Origin: Pseudomonas putida
GTDB lineage: Bacteria > Pseudomonadota > Gammaproteobacteria > Pseudomonadales > Pseudomonadaceae
Direction of reading: 5' to 3'
Assembly: GCF_001976065.1 (NCBI RefSeq)
Contig: NZ_MNAH01000012.1
Span: 148,698-212,697 of the forward strand
DNA length: 64,000 nucleotides
The notes beneath the pieces were generated by a model that was given only the letters and a program-made list of their open reading frames with translations, did no database searches and was not told the DNA's origin. The translations under genes and the position numbers were made by a program. Shown one piece after another: positions 53,154 to 62,622 of this stretch (the stretch's first letter is position 1; each line of letters starts with the position of its first letter).

Positions 53154-53186
53154 CAGCCTTCGACAGCTACAGGCCTGCGAAGGCTG
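53154..53186. repeat. Pseudomonas repeat hairpin between convergent genes
   Basis: CAGCCTTCG...CGAAGGCTG has perfect 9-base arms around a 15-base loop, between the small gene and the end of lapD. This matches a common Pseudomonas repeat and may terminate both transcripts. Confidence 0.7.
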
Positions 53187-53203
53187 CGACCTTTGCTATT
53201 AGC

Positions 53204-55150
53204 TTACGCCCAAGGTCTGGGCTCACCCACCAACCGCCCCTGCACGCCGTAAACGCCCATCTCGCGAATCACCGCCAACTCCCCTTCCGTCTCGACCCGT
53301 TCGGCGATCAAAGGCAGATCAATACTATGGGCCGCACGTTGGACGGCTTCGATAAACAGGCGTTTGTCGCTTTCCTGATCGATCGCACGGATGTAGCTGC
53401 CGTCGATCTTCAAGTACGCCAAACCCAGCCGCGCCAGGTTACCGATCATGCTGAAGCGCCCGCCGAAATGCTGCAGGCTCAACGAGAAGCCGAGCGCTCG
53501 TAAACGCCGCGTCAGCTCTTCGAGACTGGCTTGCTCCGGCAACTGCTCTTCGCCAATTTCCAGGGTCAGTCGCGGCCCCAGATTGGAGTGCGAACGCAGC
53601 GTGTCGAAGAGCGCAGTCAATGCTTGCGGATGCTCCAGGGTGGCCGACGACAGGTTTAGCGCCAGCGACTCTTCGTGCGTGCCCATCTGCTCCAGTACCA
53701 GCTCCAGCATCAGCCGATCCAGTCGGGCCGCCCAGCCAAACCGCTCCAGCCACGGCAAGAAACGTCCGGCGGGAATGCTCTGGCCCTGGTCGTCGGTCAG
53801 GCGGGAAAGCACTTTGTAGTGCAGCACCAACTGCGTGTCCTGACTGGCCACCACGGGTTGGAAAAACAACTTGAAACGTCGCTGCACCAAGGCCTGGTCC
53901 AACAGGGTGTGCCAGGCATGATGGTCGTCGCCGACACCGGCCAGGGCACTGCGATCCAGGCAGACCCAGTTCGAATCGGTCTGGCCTTCGGCCTGCGCCA
54001 ATGCCTGATCCGCCAGCCCGAGCACGGTTTGCGGGGCATCGCCATGAATAAACGGCGCCAGCCCGATTGCCGCCACAGAGGGGACGTCAGTAGCGCCGGT
54101 CGCGTAAAGACTGGCCAGGGCCATGTCGAGGTGCTGCGCCAGCTGCACCGCTTCCTCACGCACCAGGCCCGGGGCCAGAACGGCGAATTCGCCGCCTCGA
54201 CTCCGTGTGACCAGGTTGTTTGTTTCCGGGTATCTGGCGCACTCGCGGGACAGCTGCTGGCCGACCGCCTGGAGCAATGCATCCGTGCGCTGGCCGCCAA
54301 GCCGCTGGTTCAACCCGGCCAGATCCTTAACCCGCAACAGCAGCAAATAACCGGAACTGGCTTGCTCGGGATTGCTCACCCTGGCGTTCAACTGCATCTC
54401 GAAATAACGACGGTTCGCCAGCCCTGTCAGGTTGTCCTGATAAGACTCGACCCGCAGTTTTTCACTGCGCTCGGCCTGCTCCTTAAAGAGCGCCTTGAGC
54501 TTCTCGACCATCTGGTTCATGGCTTGCACCACACGACGCAATTCCGGAGTGCGCGGCAATTGCGCCAGGCTGAGAAACTCGCGGCGGGCAATGGCGTGGG
54601 ACTGCTGGACCATATAGTCGAGGGGCTTCAATTGCCGACGAAGCAACAGCGCGCCCAGTATCGCGCTGACCACGCCACAGATCAGCAACCACCCCAGGCT
54701 GCCCAACGCGCTCTGCCACAGCTTGGCCAGTGCAAACATCGGGTGACTGACCACCTCGACCCGCGCGGCCTGCTCCCAACCGCGACTGACAATCGCATCG
54801 CCTCCGGCGGGCTCCAGGCCGATCAGTGTGACGAACCAGTTTGGCACCTGGGTATCGGCCGCAATGCCGCTGCGTTCGACCAGGGTCTTGTTACTGGATA
54901 AATCGACGACGCGGATGCTGGCGTAATATCCGCTGTCAAAGATTGAGCTGACCAGCAATTCCGTCATCGCCGGGTCGTCGATATTCGGCGTCAGTGCCAA
55001 CGCCAGCGCCGTCGCTGCATCTTGGGCATGGGAACGCAGTTGGTTGACGTACTGGGAGCGCGAGCTTTCCAGGCTGACCATGAAGCTGCCGGTGAAGGCG
55101 ACGACCAGGAACAGACAGATAGCGATCAAAAGCTGTTTGAACAAAGACAT
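53204..55150 (-). CDS. lapD: Cyclic-di-GMP receptor LapD
   Basis: The 648-residue inner-membrane receptor has two spans (about 6-24 and 152-172) around a periplasmic LapD output domain, a HAMP domain (about 172-225), and degenerate GGDEF and EAL domains. The GGDEF site reads RGGEF and the EAL site reads KVLSR, so neither should be catalytic; binding of c-di-GMP to the EAL domain is expected to turn on sequestration of LapG. This holds the large adhesin LapA at the surface; lapA is not in the window. It lies 14 bases after lapG. Confidence 0.95.
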   Translation of the reverse strand: MSLFKQLLIAICLFLVVAFTGSFMVSLESSRSQYVNQLRSHAQDAATALALALTPNIDDPAMTELLVSSIFDSGYYASIRVVDLSSNKTLVERSGIAADTQVPNWFVTLIGLEPAGGDAIVSRGWEQAARVEVVSHPMFALAKLWQSALGSLGWLLICGVVSAILGALLLRRQLKPLDYMVQQSHAIARREFLSLAQLPRTPELRRVVQAMNQMVEKLKALFKEQAERSEKLRVESYQDNLTGLANRRYFEMQLNARVSNPEQASSGYLLLLRVKDLAGLNQRLGGQRTDALLQAVGQQLSRECARYPETNNLVTRSRGGEFAVLAPGLVREEAVQLAQHLDMALASLYATGATDVPSVAAIGLAPFIHGDAPQTVLGLADQALAQAEGQTDSNWVCLDRSALAGVGDDHHAWHTLLDQALVQRRFKLFFQPVVASQDTQLVLHYKVLSRLTDDQGQSIPAGRFLPWLERFGWAARLDRLMLELVLEQMGTHEESLALNLSSATLEHPQALTALFDTLRSHSNLGPRLTLEIGEEQLPEQASLEELTRRLRALGFSLSLQHFGGRFSMIGNLARLGLAYLKIDGSYIRAIDQESDKRLFIEAVQRAAHSIDLPLIAERVETEGELAVIREMGVYGVQGRLVGEPRPWA

Positions 55151-55164
55151 CTGTGGTCGTGCTC

Positions 55165-55860
55165 CTAGTTAGTCGTCTCGACCGGAAATCCTTCGGCCTG
55201 CATTTTTTTCAGTACATCCTGCCAACGGGATAACCGTTTGGTGTCACCCACCTTCTGATTGCCCTTGGCCCCCGGCAACCACAACCCTTCTGCATTGAAA
55301 GAGTAGACCGGCAGCAAATCCTTTCTCTGGCTGGCCGGCCTGATCGCATCGATAAGACTGTCGAGCACCAGCGGCTCGGCTTCCGGGTATGAGTAGTAGG
55401 TGAGCACCATGTGCGCGCGATTCAGGCTCAGCGCCTTTACATAGGTGATACGCAGCTTGTCACTGGAAACGCCGAGGTGGCGCAGACTGAAATATTTGGC
55501 GATCGCATAGTCTTCGCAATCACCGGCGCCTTTCCACAGGCCTTCGACGGGGGTTTGCCAATAATCGACCTGTTGCCACAAGTCGATGTCTTCGACATAG
55601 CGCAACTGTTTATTGAAGAACTGGTTGACCACATTCAACTGGTCCAACTCGCCAAGCTGCTTCTGGCTGGCCAGCAAGTGCTGCCAATCATCGATGCGTT
55701 GCTGGCCTGCGCCCAAAGGTCCGTACAATGCCTGCGCCCGTCGACTGATCAGGGAAAAATCCCAATCGGCATGCAGCCCGCCCGGCATCACGCCGGCCAG
55801 CAGCAATGCGCAGGCCAGCCAGCGCAGCATCCGTGGAATCGGGAAAAAACGTGCCGCCAA
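55165..55860 (-). CDS. lapG: Periplasmic cysteine protease LapG
   Basis: The 231-residue transglutaminase-like protease has a signal peptide (ending GGLHADWDF) and the catalytic triad: Cys in GAGDCEDYA (about 115), His in NRAHMVL (about 152) and Asp in VLDSLID (about 169). It cleaves the N-terminus of LapA to release it from the surface unless LapD holds it. The open frame begins with a TTG at 55860; an ATG at 55830 gives a shorter form that still has a full signal peptide. An in-frame stop nine codons upstream of the TTG rules out a longer form. Confidence 0.93.
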   Translation of the reverse strand: MAARFFPIPRMLRWLACALLLAGVMPGGLHADWDFSLISRRAQALYGPLGAGQQRIDDWQHLLASQKQLGELDQLNVVNQFFNKQLRYVEDIDLWQQVDYWQTPVEGLWKGAGDCEDYAIAKYFSLRHLGVSSDKLRITYVKALSLNRAHMVLTYYSYPEAEPLVLDSLIDAIRPASQRKDLLPVYSFNAEGLWLPGAKGNQKVGDTKRLSRWQDVLKKMQAEGFPVETTN

Positions 55861-56059
55861 TGCGAGGCATCCAGGATAGGCAGTTTAGAGTCGGTTGATG
55901 GTGTAGGTTAGTACAGCAAAAAACAATGGCACAGTGAGATCATCGATAGCGCGCTAAACTTGAAATAAGGCGCCTTGCTGATAGTTTGACAAGCTTTAAG
56001 GCAGTCACTAGTGTCAGTTGGATCCAAAAAAATAACTCATTCAAACAGGGTGCGTTGTA

Positions 56060-56770
56060 GTGACACAAAAACCCAACCCGCTCAGCAGCATCAAGGTCAA
56101 CGGTCCCATTGCACCGCACCTGGCGCGCTCGGTTATCGAAGAAACCTTGCGTTCGGCCATTCTCGACGGCCGCCTGCCGTGTGGCATCTCTTTGCGCCAG
56201 CAAGACTTGGCGGATCTCTTCGGTGTCAGCCGCATGCCAGTGCGCGAAGCATTGCGCCAACTGGAAGCCCAGGCTTTGCTCAACGTGGTTGCCCATAAGG
56301 GCGCTGTGGTTGCCCCGCTGGTCCAGGGTGATGCAGTGGAAACCTATGCCCTGCGGATTCTGCTGGAGTCCGAAGCACTGCGCCTGTCGGTCCCGTTGCT
56401 CGAGGCGGCAGATCTCGAACAGGCCGCGCGTTATATCGAAGAACTGGAGATGGAACAGGACTACACCGAAATTGGCCGGCTCAATCGCCTCTTCCATATG
56501 TCGCTCTACAGCAAGGCACCCAATCGCCGGCTGCTGAAACTGGTCGAGGACGGGCTGAACGAAGAAGAACGCTTCCTGCGCTTCAACCTTGAAGCCATGG
56601 GCCTGGGCAAATTATCCCAGGAAGATCACCGTGCCATGTGGCGGGCCGCCAATGCGCGGGATGTCGAAGGATCGGTGCAGTTGCTGGTAAACCATCTCAA
56701 TCGCGGGGTTGAGGTCATTACCCGTTATCTCGCGAGCCCGGAAGCCAAGAACAGAACAACGTCGTCATAA
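56060..56770 (+). CDS. GntR-family (FadR/FCD) transcriptional regulator
   Basis: The 236-residue protein from a GTG start has a winged helix (LADLFGVSRMPVREALRQLEAQALL) and a C-terminal FCD ligand domain (about 95-225). It stands about 690 bases upstream of the pvf-like operon on the same strand, but the gap is too long to infer that it controls that operon. A hairpin follows the stop. Confidence 0.88.
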   Translation: MTQKPNPLSSIKVNGPIAPHLARSVIEETLRSAILDGRLPCGISLRQQDLADLFGVSRMPVREALRQLEAQALLNVVAHKGAVVAPLVQGDAVETYALRILLESEALRLSVPLLEAADLEQAARYIEELEMEQDYTEIGRLNRLFHMSLYSKAPNRRLLKLVEDGLNEEERFLRFNLEAMGLGKLSQEDHRAMWRAANARDVEGSVQLLVNHLNRGVEVITRYLASPEAKNRTTSS

Positions 56771-57462
56771 AGACTGCGGCAAGCCCGGGTGAACCGCCTT
56801 CGCTTGCCGCCACGTTTTGCCGCTGATAGCCCGCGCATAATCTGCTTACAAAATCCCCCCCGCTCCGCTCCAGCCTGTTGTAGCCACGTCCAACCCCTTC
56901 ACCTGTGGCCCAATATCCCCCCGACTTCGCTATGCCTGAGTGATGGTTGACGCCTTGAATTACGCTCACTCTTGGGTTGCCAGCAAAAACGGACGGGCGA
57001 CGCATCACGTAGAGCAGTCGCCGCACCAAGGACATACGCAAGGAGTATTGCCCGGGAATGGAAGAATCGGCGCCAACCCTCGTCAAACTTCCCCCTCAGA
57101 TCATTTCAATAAATCCCAGTTAGAAAGTTGCTTCGAGTGAGGCATTCACTCTTTATTAAATTCTGAAATATATAAGACAGAAGAAGCAACTACGCCCATG
57201 TAAAACTTTACCCAAGAGTTTTATCGACACTTCTCGCACACCACAAAGTTGAAACTCAAATTATCAACAAAACAACTTGCCTGAATCTTTATTTATGTAT
57301 TAGTTTTTCCACGCCCCAACCAATAACGGCTGTGACGGCACAAGACACGACCTGGATATACGAACCCATACATTGTCTTGAGGTATTCGCTCGCCGACAG
57401 AAAGTTTAAACAGCCGTTACTCATTGATCAAAGCTCATGCCCGACAATTGAGAGGCCCACAA
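56771..57462. promoter_or_regulatory. Long intergenic region before the pvf-like operon
   Basis: This 692-base stretch holds no convincing gene. It begins with a hairpin at 56776-56820 (GCGGCAAGC / GCTTGCCGC). From about 57100 to 57330 it is markedly AT-rich, which suits a regulated promoter or silencer-bound region for the operon that starts at 57463. Short frames at 56940-57140 (plus) and 56718-57086 (minus) lack ribosome sites and recognisable domains. Confidence 0.6.
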
Positions 57463-58239
57463 ATGAAACCCGTTAAAGACCGGCTTGACCTAAAGAAAGC
57501 TGAACTTTCTGCCCATCCAATTTTCTCCGAAATCAATTCGTTGTCAGTGTTGCAACGGTTCATGGAAACCCATGTATTTGCCGTTTGGGATTTCATGTCG
57601 CTGACCAAGCGCCTGCAGCAGGAATTGACCTGCATACAATTGCCTTGGCTGCCACCGGGAAATCCGCAAGCCGCCCGGTTGATCAATGAAATCGTCCTGG
57701 GCGAAGAGTCCGATAACCGACCTGACCAAGGTCACTACAGCCATTTCGAGTTGTACCTGGATGCGATGCGTGAAGTCGGAGCGAGCACCGTCGCCGTCGA
57801 ACGCTTCGTGGCGCTGCAACAGGAAGGCGTGAGCTACGACGTGGCGCTGCAAAGTGTGGACGCCCATCCAGCGGTGGCCCGCTTCGTTCGGCAAACGCTG
57901 CACACGGCGCTGCATGCGCCAGGCCACAGTGTCGCGGCGGCGTTTGTGCATGGTCGCGAGAGCGTCATCCCGCAGATGTTCCAGCGCATTCTCGATGACT
58001 GGGGTATCGACATCGGACAGGCGCCAACCTTTCGCTATTACCTCGAACGGCACGTTGAGGTCGACTCCGAAGACCACGGCCCGGCCGCTGAAAAACTGCT
58101 CGTTCACCTGGTCGATGGCGACCCGCAACGGGCAGAAGACGCCTACGCGTGCGCCATCGCGGCCGTGGAAAGTCGCATCGCCCTATGGGACGGACTGCGC
58201 CAGAGCATGAGCGAGCCCCTGGTGGAGGTGGACGCATGA
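57463..58239 (+). CDS. pvfA: DUF3050 haem-oxygenase-like protein (PvfA/MgoB type)
   Basis: The 258-residue protein is predicted to be all-helical with the DUF3050 pattern: METHVFAVWDFMSLTKRL near residue 34, GEESDNRPDQGHYSHFELYLD near 80-100 (read in parts), VHGRESVIPQMFQ near 162, and RYYLERHVEVDSEDHG near 191-206. His/Glu/Asp residues at about 37, 91, 94, 166, 197, 201 and 205 could bind a dimetal site, as in the HDO superfamily. It is the first gene of a four-gene operon whose order matches pvfABCD/mgoBCAD. The ATG has a GAGAGG ribosome site. The symbol is by analogy. Confidence 0.85.
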   Translation: MKPVKDRLDLKKAELSAHPIFSEINSLSVLQRFMETHVFAVWDFMSLTKRLQQELTCIQLPWLPPGNPQAARLINEIVLGEESDNRPDQGHYSHFELYLDAMREVGASTVAVERFVALQQEGVSYDVALQSVDAHPAVARFVRQTLHTALHAPGHSVAAAFVHGRESVIPQMFQRILDDWGIDIGQAPTFRYYLERHVEVDSEDHGPAAEKLLVHLVDGDPQRAEDAYACAIAAVESRIALWDGLRQSMSEPLVEVDA

Positions 58240-59165
58240 ACGCCACCGACTACCAGTCCTTCGCCGACGCCTGGGAGAGCCGCGCAACCATCCGCACCCG
58301 TCCGCGTCGTGTGCTCGAGAACGACGACAAGCTGATCTACCCGTTAAGCCGCCAACCCCTGGTGCTCAGCGAGACGTTCCTGCGCGAGTGCCCTGGGCAA
58401 CGGGATTTCGCCTTGGTACAGACGCTCTACAAATTCATCAACGACGTGGTTATTTTCGAAACCGAGATCGTCGACAAGATCGCCCGCAGCATCGCCAAGA
58501 ATCGCTTCGCCGTTGAATTTCCGTTCGCCTGCCGCTACGACGCCATGACGGTGGTGGTGGACGAGGACTATCACGCCCTGGTGGCCATGGATTTCATGCA
58601 GCAGACCGTTGCCATGACAGGCATCGCCCCCATCGACCTGCCGCTCGAAATCGAGCTGAGCCAAGCCATTCCAGCGGCCGTCGCGCTTGCGCCGCCACAC
58701 TTGCGCAACGCTGTCGAACTGATCTGTGTGGCCATCGCCGAAAACACCGTGACCGGCGATGTCTCCGCGTTCGCCAAGGACGACACGATCAAACAGTCGA
58801 TCAAGGGATTGATGGCCGACCATCTGCTGGACGAAGGCCGGCATTCCGGATTCTGGTCGCGGATGGTGCGCATCTACTGGCATACCGCGTGCGATGACGA
58901 CCGCCAGTGCATCGCGCGGATCCTCCCGGTGTTCATCGAGCATTACCTGACCAACGAGATCCAGCGGTCCTTCGACTTGCGCTTGATCGACGCCTTGCAG
59001 ATCGGCGATGCCGCACGCGATGCACTCAAGAGCGAGGTAGCCGGTTTGGAATTCCCGATCAACCGCCACCATCCGCTGGTGGCCAACATCATGCGATTTT
59101 TTCGCAGCAGTTCGCTGCTCGACTCGCCGTGCGTGCAAAGCGCATTGAGCGACTACCTGATCTGA
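58236..59165 (+). CDS. pvfB: AurF-type diiron N-oxygenase (PvfB/MgoC type)
   Basis: The 309-residue protein carries all seven expected metal ligands of the AurF family, spaced as in AurF: Glu75, Glu110 and His113 (DEDYH), Glu169 (AIAEN), and His196, Glu200, His203 (HLLDEGRH). AurF-type enzymes oxidise amines to N-oxygenated products. In the pvf/mgo system this enzyme should oxidise an amine nitrogen of the amino-acid-derived intermediate. Its start overlaps the previous stop (ATGA). Confidence 0.9.
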   Translation: MNATDYQSFADAWESRATIRTRPRRVLENDDKLIYPLSRQPLVLSETFLRECPGQRDFALVQTLYKFINDVVIFETEIVDKIARSIAKNRFAVEFPFACRYDAMTVVVDEDYHALVAMDFMQQTVAMTGIAPIDLPLEIELSQAIPAAVALAPPHLRNAVELICVAIAENTVTGDVSAFAKDDTIKQSIKGLMADHLLDEGRHSGFWSRMVRIYWHTACDDDRQCIARILPVFIEHYLTNEIQRSFDLRLIDALQIGDAARDALKSEVAGLEFPINRHHPLVANIMRFFRSSSLLDSPCVQSALSDYLI

Positions 59166-59178
59166 CGAGGAGCCCAAC

Positions 59179-62100
59179 ATGAGACGTCTCGACATTCTGC
59201 TCGTTGGACCTAGCCGGGCCCTCGATGACCTGGCGCTGGAGCTCGAACAACAGGGTCATGAACCGACACGGGTAACGGCGCTTGACGAACAGCCCCCCAA
59301 GTATCCGGATCTTGTAATCGATGACGCCAGCCTGGACGTACCGGCTTTCAAAGATGCGCCGCGCCTGACGCTGCAACTGGGTATCGACCCTCCAAGGGCT
59401 TCGAGCCTGCCGTTGCTGGACCTGTTGTGCATCGTCGGTTCGACATTGCTCACACGCGTGCCAATCGCCGATGAACCTTCGGGCAACGGCCAGGCGCTAC
59501 GTCAGCGCGCGGTGGCGGAACTGGTGGATCACGTGGCGTTGTTGGTCAGCCGCTTCGCCAGGGACGCCAAGTATTTTCGGCCGGACGAAGCAACAGCCTC
59601 CGCTCACATGGGGGCCGTTGAAAGCCTGCTGTTTCTCGACAGCCTGGCCTTCGTCCATCGGCGCAATGCGACCGCCGATCCCCAACTGCTGAAACTGGCG
59701 CAGGTACCGATGATCGAGCGGCTGGAGCAGCGCTTCATTCAGTGCGCTGAACGACCCGCGCTGAATGTGGCAGGTACCGACATCGACTACGGCCATTTAC
59801 ATGCTCTGAGTCGTGCGATCCAGCAGCGATTGCTGCCTTTGCTCGATCAGCATGACGGCCCGGTGGTGGTAGGCGTCTGCCTGCCCAAATGCAGTGCGCT
59901 GTATGCGGGAATCCTGGCCATCCTGGGCTGTGGTGCGGTGTACCTGCCGCTGGAGCCAGACCACCCGCCGCAACGTCAGCAATACATCCTGACGAATGCC
60001 GGCGCGGTGTTGCTATTGCATGACGGGCGGCACCCGCTCGCGCCCGACATGCCGCACCTGGATATCACCGCCATCGACGCCGAAGAAGTGGACATCGCTC
60101 AACCCTTGGTGCGCCATTCTTTCGGCCCGGACGCGCCGTGCATGGCGCTCTATACGTCGGGCACCACTGGCCATCCCAAAGGCGTGCTGCTCAGCCAGGC
60201 TAACCTCGCACACTTTACTGCCTGGTACGCCGACTACGTGCAACTGACCGAGCAGGCTCGAGTGCTGCAATTTTCGTCACTGGGCTTCGACTCGTCGCTG
60301 ATCGATATCTTCCCTACCCTGTTGCAGGGAGCCGAACTGGTCGTCCCCAGCGATGATCAACGCCGCGATCCGCAGCAACTGGTGGAATTCATCCGCGGCC
60401 AGCAATTGAGCCATGCCTTCTTGCCACCAGCATTGCTAAGCATCCTGCCGCTGGAGCCGTTGCAAACCCTCGATCACATAATGACCGGGGGCGATGTCTG
60501 CGAACCTTGGGTCATCGAGCAGCTGTCGCGCCAGGGCAACCTCTACAACCTCTATGGCCCCACAGAGACCACGGTGCTGATCACCGCCAGGCAAATGCAG
60601 GCCGGCGACAATAATCGGACTTTGGGTAGTCCGATCGCCAATACTCAGGTGCTGATTCTCGATGACGATCTGCAACCGGTGATCGAGCAGACCATCGGCG
60701 AGCTGTACGTGGCAGGTCCTGGCGTATGTATGGGCTACCTGAACGACCCGCAGCAGACTGCCGAACGCTATCTGAACCTGACCCTCCCGGATGGCCAGAC
60801 CCTGCGTGTCTATCGCACCGGTGACATGGCGAAGTGGACAAAGGGTGGCATCGAGTTGTGTGGCCGCCGGGACAACCAGGTGAAAATTCGCGGCTTTCGC
60901 GTCGAACCGGAAGAGATCGAGCGCTGCCTGCGCGACAGCCAGTTGTACCGCCAGGTAGCAGTGGTCATCGACAGTCATCGAAGAATTCTGGCGTATCTCG
61001 CCCAACCATGGGAAGACCGGTTTGGCGAGGCGCAACAGGCCCTCAAGGCCCACGCCCTGCGGTCCTTGCCGGATTATATGCAGCCTGCTGCGTGGACGGA
61101 ACTGACGAGCTTGCCGTTTGCCAGCAACGGCAAGGTCGACCGCAAGGCGTTGCTTGAGCTGCCGGTCAGCGTCAGTGAAAACACCCGCAGACGCCTGCCC
61201 GCAAACGCCGATGAGGCCCTGTTGCTCAAGATCTGGGCCGAGCTGCTGGCGTTGCCCAGCCACGATATCTCCACGGACGAGAGCTTCTTCAACCTGGGCG
61301 GCCACTCAATCCTGCTGTCGCGCATGCTCCTGCGTTTGCGTGAAGAGTTCGGCCGCAGTATTTCGATCAACCGCTTCATCGAACTGCCCACCATAACCAA
61401 ACTGGCGACGCTGGTGCGCGGCTCTGGCAGTGAAGCAGTGCTGAGCGAACAAGCCATGGCCGATGCCCTGCGTGAACTGCAAGTGCAGCCATTGCCTGTC
61501 AGTCGCATGGGCGATGTGCGCAAAGTGATCGTCACCGGCGCCAACAGTTTTGTCGGTGTGCACATCGTCGAAGCGCTACTGGCTTGCGGTGCCAGCGAAG
61601 TCGCTTGCCTGGTTCGCGATGGCAATGACCAATCGGCTGACGAACGCTTCACCCAGGCGTTGCGCGAGAACCGTCTTGAGCATCTGGACAGGAGCCGGGT
61701 TCGGGTTTACCCGGCCGACATCACGCGTCCGGCGCTGGGACTGACTGACGACGACTATGCGCGCCTCGATCTGGAGTTCGGCGCCTTGGTGCACAACGCC
61801 GCCAACGTCAATCACGTACTCGATTACGGGTCGCTGGCTGGGGACAACGTCGAACCGATTTTCGAATGCCTGCGGCTGTGCGAAGGGCGCAGCAAAAAGA
61901 TCTTCAACTTCGTCTCGACACTCTCGGCCTCCAGCACAATGACCGCCGATGGGCGGGTCCTTGAACAGCCCGCCGCGCAGACTCCGCCAATCTACATCAA
62001 GAACGGTTACAACCTGTCCAAATGGGTTGGCGAACGCATCCTCGAACGTGCCAGGGAACGCGGCGTGCTGGTCAATCTCTACCGCCCGGGCAACATCAGC

Positions 62101-62595
62101 TTCAACAGCCTGACGGGGGTGTGCCAGCCCCACAAGAACCGTTTGATGCTGATGCTCAAAGGCTCGATCCAGCTCGGCCAGGTGCCGGAGTTTGCACTGA
62201 ACTTCGACCTGATGCCGGTGGATTTCCTCGCCCGCTTCATTGCCTTCCACGCCAGCCGTTATGAGCGTGACAAGGCCGTGTTCAACCTGCACAACCCCGA
62301 ACCGCTGGACTGGGGAACCTACGTGACGTCGTTCCGCGAAGCCGGTCGGGAGTTTTCATTGGTCAGTGTCGCCGACTGGCAAAGGCAACTGGGCCGTGTC
62401 GACAGCGACAATGCTCTGTTTGGCGTGCTGGGTTTCTATCTCAACGGCTTCGAAGAAGACATCGGTGACATCTCGATGATTAGCCACGCGAACGCCCGGG
62501 CCGGTGTCAGGCAGATGGGCGCGCACTACCCGGAAAAATCCCCGGCGCTGCTGCGCCGCGGCTGCGATTACCTCAAGGAAATCAATTTCATCTGA
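59179..62595 (+). CDS. pvfC: NRPS with adenylation, carrier and reductase domains (PvfC/MgoA type)
   Basis: The 1138-residue enzyme lacks a condensation domain. It has an N-terminal region of about 175 residues of unclear fold, an adenylation domain (about 180-655) with YTSGTTGHPKG, FDSS, NLYGPTET and NGKVDRK, a carrier domain (Ser710 in LGGHSILLS) and a thioester reductase domain (about 780-1138) with VTGANSFVG and Tyr944/Lys948 in YNLSK. It should load one amino acid and release it as aldehyde or alcohol. Read against GrsA by eye, the pocket code is D371 S372 I375 F414 M435 G437 L458 V466 L467 K652. I do not assign the amino acid from that code; related enzymes use leucine or valine. Confidence 0.92.
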   Translation: MRRLDILLVGPSRALDDLALELEQQGHEPTRVTALDEQPPKYPDLVIDDASLDVPAFKDAPRLTLQLGIDPPRASSLPLLDLLCIVGSTLLTRVPIADEPSGNGQALRQRAVAELVDHVALLVSRFARDAKYFRPDEATASAHMGAVESLLFLDSLAFVHRRNATADPQLLKLAQVPMIERLEQRFIQCAERPALNVAGTDIDYGHLHALSRAIQQRLLPLLDQHDGPVVVGVCLPKCSALYAGILAILGCGAVYLPLEPDHPPQRQQYILTNAGAVLLLHDGRHPLAPDMPHLDITAIDAEEVDIAQPLVRHSFGPDAPCMALYTSGTTGHPKGVLLSQANLAHFTAWYADYVQLTEQARVLQFSSLGFDSSLIDIFPTLLQGAELVVPSDDQRRDPQQLVEFIRGQQLSHAFLPPALLSILPLEPLQTLDHIMTGGDVCEPWVIEQLSRQGNLYNLYGPTETTVLITARQMQAGDNNRTLGSPIANTQVLILDDDLQPVIEQTIGELYVAGPGVCMGYLNDPQQTAERYLNLTLPDGQTLRVYRTGDMAKWTKGGIELCGRRDNQVKIRGFRVEPEEIERCLRDSQLYRQVAVVIDSHRRILAYLAQPWEDRFGEAQQALKAHALRSLPDYMQPAAWTELTSLPFASNGKVDRKALLELPVSVSENTRRRLPANADEALLLKIWAELLALPSHDISTDESFFNLGGHSILLSRMLLRLREEFGRSISINRFIELPTITKLATLVRGSGSEAVLSEQAMADALRELQVQPLPVSRMGDVRKVIVTGANSFVGVHIVEALLACGASEVACLVRDGNDQSADERFTQALRENRLEHLDRSRVRVYPADITRPALGLTDDDYARLDLEFGALVHNAANVNHVLDYGSLAGDNVEPIFECLRLCEGRSKKIFNFVSTLSASSTMTADGRVLEQPAAQTPPIYIKNGYNLSKWVGERILERARERGVLVNLYRPGNISFNSLTGVCQPHKNRLMLMLKGSIQLGQVPEFALNFDLMPVDFLARFIAFHASRYERDKAVFNLHNPEPLDWGTYVTSFREAGREFSLVSVADWQRQLGRVDSDNALFGVLGFYLNGFEEDIGDISMISHANARAGVRQMGAHYPEKSPALLRRGCDYLKEINFI

Positions 62596-62622
62596 CTCAT
62601 CCCAAACAAACGGAGCAAGACC

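Noticed and set aside
56718..57086. A 122-codon minus-strand frame after the GntR gene
   Set aside because: No ribosome site, no recognisable domain, overlap with the end of the GntR gene, and composition like non-coding DNA.
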